Assembly (NCBI GenBank): GCA_016719615.1
Contig: JADJYQ010000001.1
Location: 62,001 to 126,000 of the forward strand
From: Saprospiraceae bacterium
GTDB lineage: Bacteria; Bacteroidota; Bacteroidia; Chitinophagales; Saprospiraceae
Direction: 5' to 3'
Length of the DNA: 64,000 nucleotides
Below the pieces are notes generated by a model. That model searched no databases, had not been told where the DNA came from, and saw only the letters and a program-made list of their open reading frames with translations. A program made the translations under genes and the position numbers. This document shows, in pieces, positions 1 to 10,560 of the stretch (position 1 is the first letter of the stretch; each line of letters begins with the position of its first letter).

Positions 1-20
1 ATTCCGTAAATCAACCAATC

Positions 21-500
21 CCGTAAATCAACCCATTCCGTAAATGAAAATTCATCCCAATCATCAATTCATCCCAATCATCCATCTAAAACTAAATGCT
101 ATTCATAAATGAAAATCAAATCGCAAACATCCCACACTCAGCCGGCTTCAGCCGGATCCAAAAACGCAAACCCAAAAATCATTAACCAGAAAACGAAAAC
201 CCCAAAAACCGCCCACGAATAAACCCCACACTATAACTAGGAATGGGTTTCAACCCATTCCGAAAATCAACCCCATTCCGTAAATAAAATTCATCCCAAT
301 CAAAAATCCATCCCAATCACCCATCTAAAACTAGAAGCAATTAATAAATGAGAATCTAATCGCAAAAATCCCCACCCTCAGCCGGCTTCAGCCGGATCCA
401 AAAACGCAAACCCAAAAATCATTAATCAGAAAACGTAAACCCCAAAAACCACCCACGAATAAACCCCACACTATAACTAGGAATGGGTTTCAACCCATTC
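21..500. repeat. 240-bp tandem duplication carrying two REP-like hairpin units
   Basis: Two copies of a ~240 bp unit lie head to tail. Each copy carries a CCGGCT/AGCCGG hairpin with a TC loop (142-155 and 382-395). Each ends in a second hairpin with 10-bp arms GGAATGGGTT and AACCCATTCC around a TC loop (240-261 and 480-501). The matching hairpins are exactly 240 bp apart. Between the hairpins is an A/C-rich stretch with no open frame. The units resemble REP/BIME elements and flank a RAYT-type transposase gene. The link to that enzyme is inferred from proximity and hairpin form. Confidence 0.8.
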
Positions 501-640
501 CGTAAATAATCCATTCCGTAAATAATCCCATTCCGAAAATCAACCCATTCCGTAAAATCAACCCATTCCAAAAATCAACCCATTCCGTAAAATAACCCCA
601 TTCTGTAAAATCAACCAACCCCGCAAATAACCCCTTCCTC
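485..640. repeat. Minisatellite of half-hairpin units (CCCATTCC plus A/T-rich spacer)
   Basis: At least eight imperfect units of about 17-19 bp built around CCCATTCCG(T/A)AAAAT follow one another. The core equals the right arm of the GGAATGGGTT hairpin, so the array looks like an expansion of half of the REP-like element. Similar units lie at 1-60 and 250-300. No coding frame is apparent. Confidence 0.75.
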
Positions 641-754
641 GAATTCATCAAAACAATTATTCAAAATTTTAGAATTAATACCTAAAATTTAAATTTAAAA
701 TCAAAAATAAATTTGCAATTTTGTACAACACCCTAACATATTAAACACTATACA

Positions 755-1201
755 ATGCCCATTCTAAAAGTATACATCCATTTTGTTTGGAGTACCAAGC
801 ATAGATACCCATTTCTTAAGACCAAACAATTGCGACTCAAAGTATGGGATCACATTTCAGAAAACGCAAAAGAAAAAGGAATATACATTGATTTTATCAG
901 CGGATATTCTGATCATTGTCATTGCCTGATTTCAATGGAAAATGACCAAACGATGCAAAATGTCATGCAATTCATAAAAGGCGAATCATCCAATTGGATA
1001 AATAAATTGGGACTAACAACTGAAAAATTTGCCTGGCAGGATGAATATTATGCTGCATCCGTATCCGAATCAAGAATGCCAAAGCTCAGGCAATATATTA
1101 AAAATCAGGAGGAGCACCATAGCAAGAAATCTTTCAATGATGAATATGAAGAGCTCATTCAAAAACATGGATTCAATTTGGAAAAAATCATCAAAATCTA
1201 A
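755..1201 (+). CDS. REP-associated tyrosine transposase (RAYT, IS200/IS605 TnpA-like)
   Basis: This 148-residue protein matches the Y1 transposase family (IS200/IS605 TnpA) in size and motifs. The opening IHFVWSTKHRYPFL is typical of the family. The HUH-type metal site is seen as DHCHCLI near residue 54, and the likely catalytic tyrosine lies in QYIKNQEEHH near residue 113. These enzymes nick and join single-stranded DNA at hairpins. The gene is intact and surrounded on both sides by REP-like hairpins (142-501 and 1258-1378) and half-hairpin arrays, which is how domesticated RAYT genes usually sit. A possible -7 element TAAATTTG lies at 708-715. No tnpB accompanies it and no insertion-sequence ends are evident, so RAYT is preferred over an active IS. 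Confidence 0.9.
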   Translation: MPILKVYIHFVWSTKHRYPFLKTKQLRLKVWDHISENAKEKGIYIDFISGYSDHCHCLISMENDQTMQNVMQFIKGESSNWINKLGLTTEKFAWQDEYYAASVSESRMPKLRQYIKNQEEHHSKKSFNDEYEELIQKHGFNLEKIIKI

Positions 1202-1248
1202 TGCTGTTTTTTGCTAAAAACAGTAACCAAAAATTATTAATTTAAAAA

Positions 1249-1378
1249 ACCCCTCAGCCGGCTTCAGCCGGATCCAAAAACGCAACCACAAAAATCATTA
1301 ATCAGAAATCGAAATCCCAAAAACACCGCCCACGAATAAACCCATCACTATAACTAGGAATGGGTTTCAACCCATTCC
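1249..1378. repeat. Third REP-like hairpin unit, downstream of the transposase
   Basis: A third copy of the unit seen at 131-261 and 371-501. It has the CCGGCT/AGCCGG hairpin at 1258-1271, the A/C-rich middle, and the GGAATGGGTT/AACCCATTCC hairpin at 1357-1378. It has the same orientation as the upstream copies and slightly more divergence in the middle. Confidence 0.8.
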
Positions 1379-1525
1379 GTAAATAATCCCATTCCGAAAA
1401 TCAACCCCATTTCGTAAAATAACCCATTCCGAAAATAATCCCATTCCAAAAATCAACCCATTCCGTAAAATCAACCCATTCCGAAAATCAACCCCATTCC
1501 GAAAATCAACCCATTCCGAACCCCA
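1379..1525. repeat. Second half-hairpin minisatellite
   Basis: About eight imperfect units with core CCCATTCCG followed by AAAATCAA or TAAATAAT. This mirrors the array at 485-640 on the other side of the transposase. Confidence 0.7.
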
Positions 1526-1656
1526 ATACCTTTATTTAAATTTATACAATATATTGAAATACAACGATTTATATTAAAATATTTTATTTAAAATGAAATC
1601 AGATTCTAAATTCAGCCATTAGATCCTGCCGCCGGATTAAACAAACCAAGAATACT

Positions 1657-1664
1657 TACCTTTG
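1657..1664 (+). promoter_or_regulatory. Possible Bacteroidota -7 element upstream of bamA
   Basis: TACCTTTG fits TAnnTTTG and lies 55 bp before the bamA ATG. No convincing TTG is present at the usual -33 distance, so this is a weak call. Confidence 0.4.
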
Positions 1665-1718
1665 TGGCCGCAATTTTACGACCTGCTTGGCGTTTATAAA
1701 ATTTAGTACCGTAAAAAC

Positions 1719-4244
1719 ATGATCAGATCCATAGTCCTTGCTTTTTTATATGTTATTTCTGTTTACACCCTTAGTGCTCAGGAAAATGTCTTTGTTCCCT
1801 ACGATGCCAAGATCTATGAGATATCTACCATTCGGGTTTCAGGTAATGAATTCAGCGACGGAAATGCCATCATTAATATTTCCGGTTTAAAAACAGGACA
1901 AAAAATTGCAGTGCCCGGGCCGGAGATCCCCAATGCCATCAAAGCCATTTTCAAACAGCGTTTATTCACTCAAATAGATATCCGGCTTGAAAATTTAGTC
2001 GGCAATGTTGCAGGATTACATATTATGGTTACTGAGAAACCAAGATATTCTACCCATTCCTACAAAGGCGTAAAAAAATCTGCACACGACGATCTCAATA
2101 TCATCGTCTCCAATCATTTACCAAAAAATGCAGTATTTACAGAAGAGATCAAACAAGCTATTTCGGGAAGTCTTGAAAAATTTTACATTGAAAAAGGTTA
2201 TTTTGATACAAAAGTTATAATTTCAGAAGTACCTGATGACAAAAAGACTAATTCTGTAAAATTGATCATCGATGTTCAAAAAGGCGAGCGCGTTAAAATC
2301 GACGACATTACTTTTTCAGGAAACAAGGAAGTCAGTTCGCGTAAATTGCGCAAACAATTAAAGGAGACCAAACGCATTGGACGAATTTTTTCTAAGTCAA
2401 AATTTGAAGAAGAAAAATACGAAGCCGATCTTGAAAACCTAATCACGTTTTATAATAAAGAAGGTTACCGAAATGCTAGTTTATTAAATGACACCATTTG
2501 GAGAGATGATAAAGGGCGATTGAGAATCCATATCGATTTATACGAAGGTAAAAGATTTTATTTTAGGAATATTTACATTAAAGGAAATTCACTATATACA
2601 GAACAACATATTCGAAATGTATTGGGAATTCAAAAAGGCGATGTGTACAACCAGGAGTTGTTGCAAAAGAGATTGAGTTTTTCAGATGATGGTCGCGATG
2701 TGAGCAGTTTGTATATGGATGAGGGCCATTTGTTCTTCAGAGCAGAACCCGTTGAGACCGGTATTGAAAATGACTCCGTCGATATTACGATCCGCATAAC
2801 GGAAGGTCCACCTGCCACCATTGATCGCGTTGTCGTAAAAGGAAACGATCGCACCAATGAACACGTCATCCGCCGTGAATTGAGAACGCGGCCCGGACAA
2901 AAATTCAGCAGATCGGATATCATTCGTTCGCAAAGAGCCATTATGTCCCTGGGATATTTTAATCCTGAAACCATGGATATCAATACACCGGTGAATCCCA
3001 AAAGAGGAACCGTTGATATCGAATACCAGGTCGAAGAACGTCCTTCAGATCAGTTGGAATTATCAGCCGGATGGAGTGCATTCGGTTTGATCGGAACATT
3101 AGGCGTTGTTTTTAATAATTTTTCGACGCGCAATATTTTTAAAAAATCATCATGGAGTCCGCTACCACAGGGCGACGGGCAAAAACTTTCGCTCCGCGCA
3201 CAATCTAACGGTCGTTATTATCAGTCGTATAATTTTTCATTTACCGAACCCTGGTTGGGTGGCAAAAGACCCACATCTTTTACGCTGGGAGGTATTTTCA
3301 GCCGTACTGATAATTCTGCTTTTGGTACAGGCCTTGAAGGCGGATTAAGCATCCTCCGCGTTTCGGGAGCATTGGGTACACAATTAAAAAAGCCCGACGA
3401 CAACTTTGCTGTTAGTACGGGATTAAATCTCGAGCGCATCCGCCTCGATAATTATACAGGTTTCAGAGCCGGAAATGTAATCGTAAACAACGGCGATTTT
3501 TACAACATCTCTTTGAAAACCACATTTGTTCGCAGCACGGTTTCAGATCCACTTTTTCCACGTTCAGGTTCGAGACTTTCCTTATCCGTGCAACTCACAC
3601 CACCCTATTCGCTTTTCCGCAGCGGATGGAATCCAGATTCAGTCAGCGCAGGTGAGCGCTTCAGATGGGTCGAATACCACAAATGGCGTTTCGATGGCGA
3701 TTGGTATTTGAATCTGACAGGCAAGTTGGTTTTAGCATTCAATGCAAAAATTGGATTGCTGGGTTATTACAACAAAGATTTAAAAGCACCACCATTTGAA
3801 AGATTTGTAGTAGGTGGCGACGGATTAAACAACCAAACCTTTACCGTGACGGGCAGAGATATCTTTTCGCTCAGAGGTTACGAAGTTGAAGAAGTCAAAG
3901 CAAAAACCGTCGATGAGTATAATTTTAAAGATTTGACTGAAGACGCTACACTCTTCAGCAAATTCACCATGGAGTTGCGTTATCCTTTATCACTCAATCC
4001 TAGTGCAACGATGTATGCATCCTTGTGGGCACAAGGCGGAAACTCCTGGAATGCCTTCCGCGAATTCAATCCATTCCAACTCAAACGTTCGGTTGGTGCA
4101 GGTATCCGTATCTTTTTGCCGATGTTTGGTTTGCTCGGATTTGATTACGGAATCGGATTTGACAAACCATGGCTGGATGCCAAAACAACGAGCTGGAAAG
4201 ATTATGCAAAATTCAGCATCATCCTGGGCTTTGAACCGGAGTAG
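1719..4244 (+). CDS. bamA: Outer membrane protein assembly factor BamA
   Basis: BamA inserts beta-barrel proteins into the outer membrane. The 841-residue protein starts with a signal peptide ending at LSAQ (about residue 21). Repeated POTRA-type segments follow, with motifs such as VKIDDITFSGNKEVSSRKL and IDRVVVKGNDRTNEHVIRR, to about residue 440. A C-terminal Omp85 barrel of about 400 residues follows, including the conserved FxxGGDGLNNQ-like loop and SLRGY. The length is normal for Bacteroidota BamA. The gene stands alone, with the RAYT region upstream and the accessory surface-protein island downstream. No frame damage is seen. Confidence 0.93.
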   Translation: MIRSIVLAFLYVISVYTLSAQENVFVPYDAKIYEISTIRVSGNEFSDGNAIINISGLKTGQKIAVPGPEIPNAIKAIFKQRLFTQIDIRLENLVGNVAGLHIMVTEKPRYSTHSYKGVKKSAHDDLNIIVSNHLPKNAVFTEEIKQAISGSLEKFYIEKGYFDTKVIISEVPDDKKTNSVKLIIDVQKGERVKIDDITFSGNKEVSSRKLRKQLKETKRIGRIFSKSKFEEEKYEADLENLITFYNKEGYRNASLLNDTIWRDDKGRLRIHIDLYEGKRFYFRNIYIKGNSLYTEQHIRNVLGIQKGDVYNQELLQKRLSFSDDGRDVSSLYMDEGHLFFRAEPVETGIENDSVDITIRITEGPPATIDRVVVKGNDRTNEHVIRRELRTRPGQKFSRSDIIRSQRAIMSLGYFNPETMDINTPVNPKRGTVDIEYQVEERPSDQLELSAGWSAFGLIGTLGVVFNNFSTRNIFKKSSWSPLPQGDGQKLSLRAQSNGRYYQSYNFSFTEPWLGGKRPTSFTLGGIFSRTDNSAFGTGLEGGLSILRVSGALGTQLKKPDDNFAVSTGLNLERIRLDNYTGFRAGNVIVNNGDFYNISLKTTFVRSTVSDPLFPRSGSRLSLSVQLTPPYSLFRSGWNPDSVSAGERFRWVEYHKWRFDGDWYLNLTGKLVLAFNAKIGLLGYYNKDLKAPPFERFVVGGDGLNNQTFTVTGRDIFSLRGYEVEEVKAKTVDEYNFKDLTEDATLFSKFTMELRYPLSLNPSATMYASLWAQGGNSWNAFREFNPFQLKRSVGAGIRIFLPMFGLLGFDYGIGFDKPWLDAKTTSWKDYAKFSIILGFEPE

Positions 4245-4407
4245 GGGATTGGGATTCTAAAAATTTATTGATTCGCTTTTTAATTGTTTGTCTTAAGCTT
4301 ATTTAGTAAGTTTATTTTTACTGGAAACAAAGGAATTGGTTTTTAAGGATTCAGGTATTCGGGCATATTTTGAATAGATTCGAATGAAATTCAGAAACAA
4401 ATATTGT

Positions 4408-4530
4408 ATTGCTATATTTGAAATATTTTATATTTGTTAAAATAAAATATAAAATAAGCAGTATTAAATTTTGATTTATTGATATTTACACATATCTTTG
4501 GTAAATCAATTACCAAAAACGGAATTAATA
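4408..4530 (+). promoter_or_regulatory. Promoter/leader cassette, copy 1
   Basis: TTG at 4471-4473 and TATCTTTG at 4493-4500 are separated by 19 bp, a good match to the Bacteroidota TTG-N19-TAnnTTTG promoter. The ATG of the downstream gene is at 4530. Nearly the same sequence recurs at 10438-10560 with a constant offset of 6,030 bp and no indels across the conserved part, so the two genes should share transcriptional control. Confidence 0.75.
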
Positions 4531-7500
4531 TGAAATCCTTACGTCCTTACGTCCTTACGTCCTTACGTCCTTACGTCTTTAGCCATTCTATGCATTTTTG
4601 CGAAAATCTTTAGCCAAACGATTCCTACCTACGAATTTAATGAATTCGAAGCTGATTTGCCTTCAAAGATTAAATTGAATAGAGAGCATTCGAATTATAC
4701 TCTTTTTAAAGAAGACTCTTTAAACCTTTGCAATTTTATGAATGCATTGGAAGATCCACAGTACAGATTTATTTTGAAATTAGGCCAGGAACAATATAAT
4801 CTTTCATTTACAGATACCGAAGACACATTGGGTTTAAGCACTTGTGATCCTTATCATCTCCTCGGAATTATTAATGGAGATTCGAGTAGCGTTGCTGAAA
4901 TTTGGTTTTATAATGAAAAGATTTACATACATCTTGAAGATAGTATACGGTGTTTAAGACTATTTCCAACTGGAGAGGAATTGGGACTTCCCGATGTTCA
5001 TCTATTTGAAGAATTGCCGTGTGTATATACAGACCCGGAGACCGGCCCAGACCAAATTGCACCAGTTGATTGTCCAATAAATTTGGAAGTAGTCATCTTT
5101 ACAGAACCTGGATTTATAGCCTTAAAAGGAGGGTTGGATAAAGTCGAAAAGTATGCAGCTGAAGTTTTAAATGGTCCTTTTGGGGTAGCCTATCAATATA
5201 GAAATTACATTAGAGAAAATAGAGGGAATGGAACGTTTAGTTTTAATTATGTTTTTGACAGACCAAATGGAACCCCTGCAATATTAGAATTGGATAGATT
5301 TTACGACCCGGTAAACAAAGCTGTAGAATTTGAAAAATTTTTTAAGGACAAATATCCATGTGTACCCAAAGATATGTTTATATATTTTCATTCGGGAACA
5401 ACAGATGTTACCACTGAAGCGCATAGACTGCAATGTCACTCTTTAGGATTAAATTCACCTATTACGGTTTCTCTAGGTCGTGCTCCAACTATTGAAAGAG
5501 CCATAATCAATGCAACCCATGAGTTTGGACATTATTTTACCGCTTCTCATCTTTCTGATGATCCAAACGATCCATGTCCGTGTGCTGATGGGCAATATAA
5601 TTTTGTAATGTGTGGAATTCCTAGAGGACTCGATATGCATATTTGCTCCTGGCAAAAAATATCAAAAGTAATGAATGATTACTGTAACTGCTTATCTGAT
5701 ACACATTCAATCCCTTGCGAGAATTGTATCGGCCTTTTTGCAACCGCTGTGCCATCTGTGGCAAAACTAAGTGACGACATCTGTAATAATGGAAGTGAAG
5801 CGATCGTAACCGTTACGATTCACAATGATTGCACTCCTAGAAATTTTACAAATGTAAAAGTAGCTTATTCAAAAGGCTCATCTCCAACCAAGGATAAACT
5901 TGAAATCATAGATCACATGGACTTTAATGGAGGAATAGATCCTAATGCTGATCCTGATTTAAATTTCCTCATTTACAACACTCCGTTCACTCTGGGTAAT
6001 AATGAGAAAAAAATATTGAAGTGTAAGGTTAAATTAGTTCATAAAGGAACTTTATCAATTCCAGATGAGACAACATTTAGAATACATCATGATCACGGAG
6101 TAACCAGTGCACCCATCAAAACCTTTGCACCTCATGTATCAACTCAAGCTGACCGATTATACATTACAGATCAACCTGGAATAAACACAGTTACATCCTT
6201 GATTGATGCTGAAAGACAATTTCCTTCTACAAACTGTAATTTCCAGAGAAATTTGAAAATAACGCGTGATTTAATCATTAATCAGGATCACATATTCGGT
6301 AAATGTTTCGTTTATCTTGCAGAGGGTAAAAAAATCATTGTAAATCCCGGGATAACACTGACTATATGCAATTCTACTGTAAATTCATGCGATAATTTCT
6401 GGAATACCATTGAACTCATGCCGGGTGCTAATTTATATATAGATAATTCAAGCATTAATCAAGCCGAACATGTCACAACTTCATTGGGAGCAAACAATAT
6501 AGAATTCAGCAACAAGACGAAAATCCAGGCATGTCAAAATGGAATTACTTGTTCGACCGGCAGTTCAGGATCTTCGATTTTATTATCAGATTCAGAATTT
6601 GATGGCTTGAGTGGCTATATAGCCAAGGTCATTGATGCGGAATTATTTGAATCAGTGAATACCCAATATGCAAATTGTTATGGAGGAATAGGCTTGTCCA
6701 ATTCAGCTGCTAAAGTGAAAGGTTCAAATTTTTATGCAATTGGAAATGGATACAGAGGTGTACCTGAAGTTACTTCCCCATGGAGGGGAACCGCGATTTA
6801 TTCATCCGGTGGCAACGGTAAAAAATTTGAGACGATTAAGGATCCTGATCCACATGCTCCTCAAAATAATTTTAAAGATTTTAATTGTGCGATTTACAAT
6901 TCCGGCACTGCTTATGATTTGCAGGGCAACAATATGAGCAATGGAGAATATGGAATTTATATTAGCAACTCAGGGAGTACTACAGGAGGACTCATTCATC
7001 AGAATGAAATAGAGCTTGCATTTTTAGGAATTAACCTGGATCAAAATGGGAATATGCCTTGCACGATCACCAAAAACAAAGTAAGCTGTACCTCAACATA
7101 TGGCACGGCTATTCAGATTGGAGGGAATTCCGGTTTGGTGCTGATTGAAGACAATGAAGTAACAAATGAAACCGGACAAGCAGGCATACTGGCAAATACC
7201 TGCTCCAATGTAGATATCAAAAACAATACGGTATATACCAATGCAACCAATGGCGTAAGGACAGATGGAATCTACTTATTAAATTCTATGAATTGTACCT
7301 TGAGCTGCAACAAAGTAAGTTGTGCAGCCTATGGGAATGGAACCTCGGCCGTAGAAGTTCAAGAAAGCCCTTTCAACACAGTCAGTTGTAATGAAATAGA
7401 AGGTGCCGACTGTGGCCTGGTGTTTGCAGGCAGTTGTAATCCCAACGAGGTGTCAGAAAACTTCTTAGGCAATCATAAATTAGGCTTGGTCCTTGTTACC

Positions 7501-8544
7501 CGTGCAACAGGTGGAGATGGTATCATTGGTCCGCAAAGCCATCGGGGCAATCACCTCACCGGATGCGGTATCGATAACGATGCTGTGAATTATGGCTTAC
7601 AAGATGTTGTTGTACAATCACAATTTTTGGTATCTCCGATTGCGCCTTATTTACCCAATAATATTCAAGAACCTGTTCAACAACAATGGTTTTTAAATCC
7701 TCAATCAGGGAATGAATATTCCTGTTCAACCAATAATACTTGTCCTGGTGGATTTGGAGCTAGATCTTCCAAATCAAGTGAGGATTATAAACTCTATAAT
7801 TCAATATATAATTCCTCTATTGGCCTGAATGAATTTGATGAGGCCAGAACCTGGTCAGCCAGGAAAAACATCCTGGAGTATATCAAATCAAAAAAATCAA
7901 CTACTTCAGAAGAGCAATTATGGTTGAGAAATTACAAAGGCACAGCATTGGACCTGTTCAGTGATATTGGAAGTTTCTGTTCAAAATATTTTGATGAAGG
8001 AAGTTCAAATCACCAGATTATTGAAAGCTATATAAATGACTTAAAAGAGTTAAGCAACTCTACTACTTATGATATTCTCCAAAAGAAAGTAAGTCTCATT
8101 CGATTAAAATATTTAGGGAATAAACGCCCTATTGAAGAATACGAGGTCAGCATCTTAAAGGATATTGTAAACTTATGTCCTTATGAATATGGCAACGCAG
8201 TATATGAAGCCAGAATGATGCTTTCCAGTTCATACCCTGTGGTTGTAAATGAACAGAATTTGTGTGGTATTAAAGACCAAAATCCTGCAGAATACAAATT
8301 CAACGAGAAATCAGTTTTAGTATATCCTAATCCATCAAATAATGTACTTAAAATAAAATTGAATGGAAATCCCGAAAGATTAATATATAGGGGAAAAGTT
8401 ATTGATCTATTTGGAAGACCTGTTATTGAATTCTCGATACAAGAAATGCTTGAAATTCCGGTTTCGGAATTGAATCCCGGTTTGTATTTGATAACCATTG
8501 GTTCTTATAAAGAAGCTAATACAAAAGTACTTGTCCAAAGATGA
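4530..8544 (+). CDS. Phase-variable secreted zincin/beta-helix protein with T9SS sorting domain (assembled in the OFF frame)
   Basis: The long frame is open from 4534 to 8544, but the only ATG with promoter and leader (4530) is out of frame because of the 5-unit octamer. With 3 units the product would begin MKSLRPYVLT and continue SLAILCIFAKIFSQ, a good signal peptide. The first start in the long frame itself is TTG 4657, which would lose that peptide. The body has a metzincin-type site HEFGHYFTASH at nt 5518-5550, then a CARDB/Ig-like segment, then a parallel beta-helix region (about nt 6300-7600, repeated N/G-rich turns). A T9SS type A sorting domain closes it (SVLVYPNPSNN to the end). The inferred role is a cell-surface or secreted protease/adhesin. 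Its stop overlaps the next start (ATGA at 8541), so the pair is translationally coupled. The substrate is unknown. Confidence 0.8.
4536..4575 (+). repeat. Octanucleotide tandem repeat (TCCTTACG x5) at codon 3, likely phase-variation switch
   Basis: Five exact units of TCCTTACG start right after ATGAAA (4530-4535). Eight is not a multiple of three, so each gain or loss of a unit shifts the frame. With 5 units the ATG frame ends at TAG 4611-4613 after 27 residues. With 3 or 6 units the ATG would read through into the long ORF. Confidence 0.85.
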
Positions 8545-10052
8545 AAACCAAAATAGTAATTTGGCTATTACTGGGCTTAGCGACAAATGCATATTCCCAG
8601 AAAAAGCATGACTACAACTGGTTATTTGGCTACGGTACCGGTGTGCCTGACAGCTCAAGTCCATATGGTGGGATCATCATGTCGTTTAATGATGGACAAA
8701 TTAGCTTTATACCGCAAGCCAGAGATTTTGAGTTTAATTTGCAGACAAATAGCTTTTCAGATGATTTTGGGGTTTTAATGTATATGTCGAATGGATGTTT
8801 TCTTGCAGATTCCGAAGCAAAAATATTGCCTAATGGAGATTCATTAGGTTATGGTAAAATATGGGGAGTAAATTGTCCAAAATATCAACCAGCTGCTCAA
8901 AGCTGCTTATTTATAAATTTTAGTAATAGTGAAGAATTGGTATTTTTTCAAACTATCTTGGATACCATAGGTAATGGTCAAAAAGCATTCCGAAAATGTA
9001 TATATGAAAATATTATTGTACATTCTAATGATTCAGTAAAATCAAAGAATAAAATCATATTATATGATACAATATATGGAGGAGGATTTTCAGCTATACC
9101 TGTGGATAATAGCTATAAGAGTTGGTGGGGAATAGCACCTGCTCGTCATAATAATGAAATTTATACATTCTTATATACACAAAATGGTATAGAAAAAATA
9201 AACAAGCAATCAATTGGCAAGGAACATATAGCCTTAGGATCAGGTGGGGCGCAAGGTCTTTTCTCTCCCAATGGGAGACACTATGCTTTTTATAGTCCAC
9301 TAAGCGGTCTGCAGGTTTTTGATTTTGATAGAACTACAGGATTATTAAGTAATTTTAGTTTTTATGAAATAGTCTATCCTTTCAATACAAGTGGTGGTTG
9401 TGCCTTTTCGCCCGATTCGCGATTTGTATACGTATCCAATCCTACAGAAGTCCTTCAGGTAGATCTGATGGAACAAGACAGTACAAAAGCAATCGACACG
9501 GTAGGCGTTTTTGATGATTTTTTTGATCCCTATCCGGCTACTTACATGCAGATGGCTCTTGGACCTGATTGCAGGATTTATATTACCGCAGGAGGTGGGA
9601 ATCAATACTTACATGTGATTCTTTATCCAAACCGGAAAGGGAAAGACTGCCAATTAATCAACAGAGGTCTTAAGTTACCCACAAGGAACAGCCATGCTAC
9701 GCCAAACTTCCCACATTACCGCGTCGACGAACCTTATCCATGCGACAGCACCATTCGAATTCAACTCAATACGGATGTAGATGAAGCTTTTAAGTTTAGG
9801 CAAGGTGAATTATTATTATACCCAAATCCGGCAAAGTCGGAGTTGATTGTCCAGGATATCCAAAACCTAATACCTGGAAAAGTAAATATCAGATTGTTTA
9901 GTATTCAAGGTCAATTGATCAGTGAAATGCAAACTGACAATGCAGGAGAAGAAATGAGAATCCCAGTTCTGAATTTAAATACTGGGATGTATATTATTCA
10001 ACTAAGGAATGAAAAGGGCAGATATTGGATGTCGAAGTTTTTAAAGGATTGA
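8541..10052 (+). CDS. T9SS-sorted secreted beta-propeller-like protein
   Basis: A 503-residue protein with an N-terminal signal peptide ending near AYSQ (residue 20), a central region with propeller-like repeats (for example GLFSPNGRHYAFYSPLSG and CAFSPDSRFVYVSNPTEV), and a C-terminal T9SS sorting domain starting LLLYPNPAKSELIV. The ATG overlaps the stop of the upstream metalloprotease gene, so its expression probably follows the frame state of that gene. A truncated paralog of its first ~100 residues lies immediately downstream (10076-10390). No catalytic motif was recognised. A binding or structural surface role is a guess. Confidence 0.75.
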   Translation: MKTKIVIWLLLGLATNAYSQKKHDYNWLFGYGTGVPDSSSPYGGIIMSFNDGQISFIPQARDFEFNLQTNSFSDDFGVLMYMSNGCFLADSEAKILPNGDSLGYGKIWGVNCPKYQPAAQSCLFINFSNSEELVFFQTILDTIGNGQKAFRKCIYENIIVHSNDSVKSKNKIILYDTIYGGGFSAIPVDNSYKSWWGIAPARHNNEIYTFLYTQNGIEKINKQSIGKEHIALGSGGAQGLFSPNGRHYAFYSPLSGLQVFDFDRTTGLLSNFSFYEIVYPFNTSGGCAFSPDSRFVYVSNPTEVLQVDLMEQDSTKAIDTVGVFDDFFDPYPATYMQMALGPDCRIYITAGGGNQYLHVILYPNRKGKDCQLINRGLKLPTRNSHATPNFPHYRVDEPYPCDSTIRIQLNTDVDEAFKFRQGELLLYPNPAKSELIVQDIQNLIPGKVNIRLFSIQGQLISEMQTDNAGEEMRIPVLNLNTGMYIIQLRNEKGRYWMSKFLKD

Positions 10053-10075
10053 AAAAGAGCTCTATTGTATTGAGT

Positions 10076-10390
10076 ATGAAGACCAGGATAATTACATTAG
10101 TATGTTTCTTTAGTATTTGTATTCATGCACACTCCCAGAAAAAACACGACTACAACTGGTTATTCGGATATGGTAGTGGTATTCCGGATAGTACTAATCC
10201 GTTTGGGGGGATAATCATGTCATTTAACAAAAATAAGATTGAGTTTATACCTCAAGAAAGAGATTTTTGGTTCAATTACCAAACGAACAGTTATTCTGAT
10301 GCATCAGGAAAGTTAAGTTTTATGTCAAATGGCTGTTCAATGGCAGATGAAAATGCACAAATAATTTTAAATGGTGATTCATGTGTTTAG
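10076..10390 (+). pseudogene. Truncated paralog of the preceding T9SS propeller-like protein
   Basis: From ATG 10076 this frame encodes 104 residues closely related to the start of the 8541-10052 protein. Shared segments include SQKKHDYNWLFGYG, GGIIMSF and MSNGC. Similarity stops abruptly after NGDS and the frame ends at 10390. The second promoter/leader cassette begins about 50 bp later. This looks like a 5' fragment left when duplication or recombination brought in the second cassette. A short secreted product could still be made, since the signal peptide (ending HAHSQ) is intact. Confidence 0.75.
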
Positions 10391-10437
10391 AAAGAAATGT
10401 CTATCAATCGATTTTTCTTATAATAAGCAAACATTAT

Positions 10438-10560
10438 ATTGATATTTTTGACTAATATTATATTAGTTAAAATAAAATACAAAATAATCAGTATTAAATT
10501 TTGATTTATTGCTAATTACGCATATCTTTGGTAAATCAATCACCAAAAACGGAATTAATA
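10438..10560 (+). promoter_or_regulatory. Promoter/leader cassette, copy 2
   Basis: TTG at 10501-10503 and TATCTTTG at 10523-10530, 19 bp apart, followed by ATG at 10560. It is almost identical to 4408-4530, with only scattered substitutions. Confidence 0.75.

Noticed and set aside
1..1530. CRISPR array
   Set aside because: The repeats are hairpin units and short imperfect half-hairpins without uniform spacers, and no cas genes are nearby.
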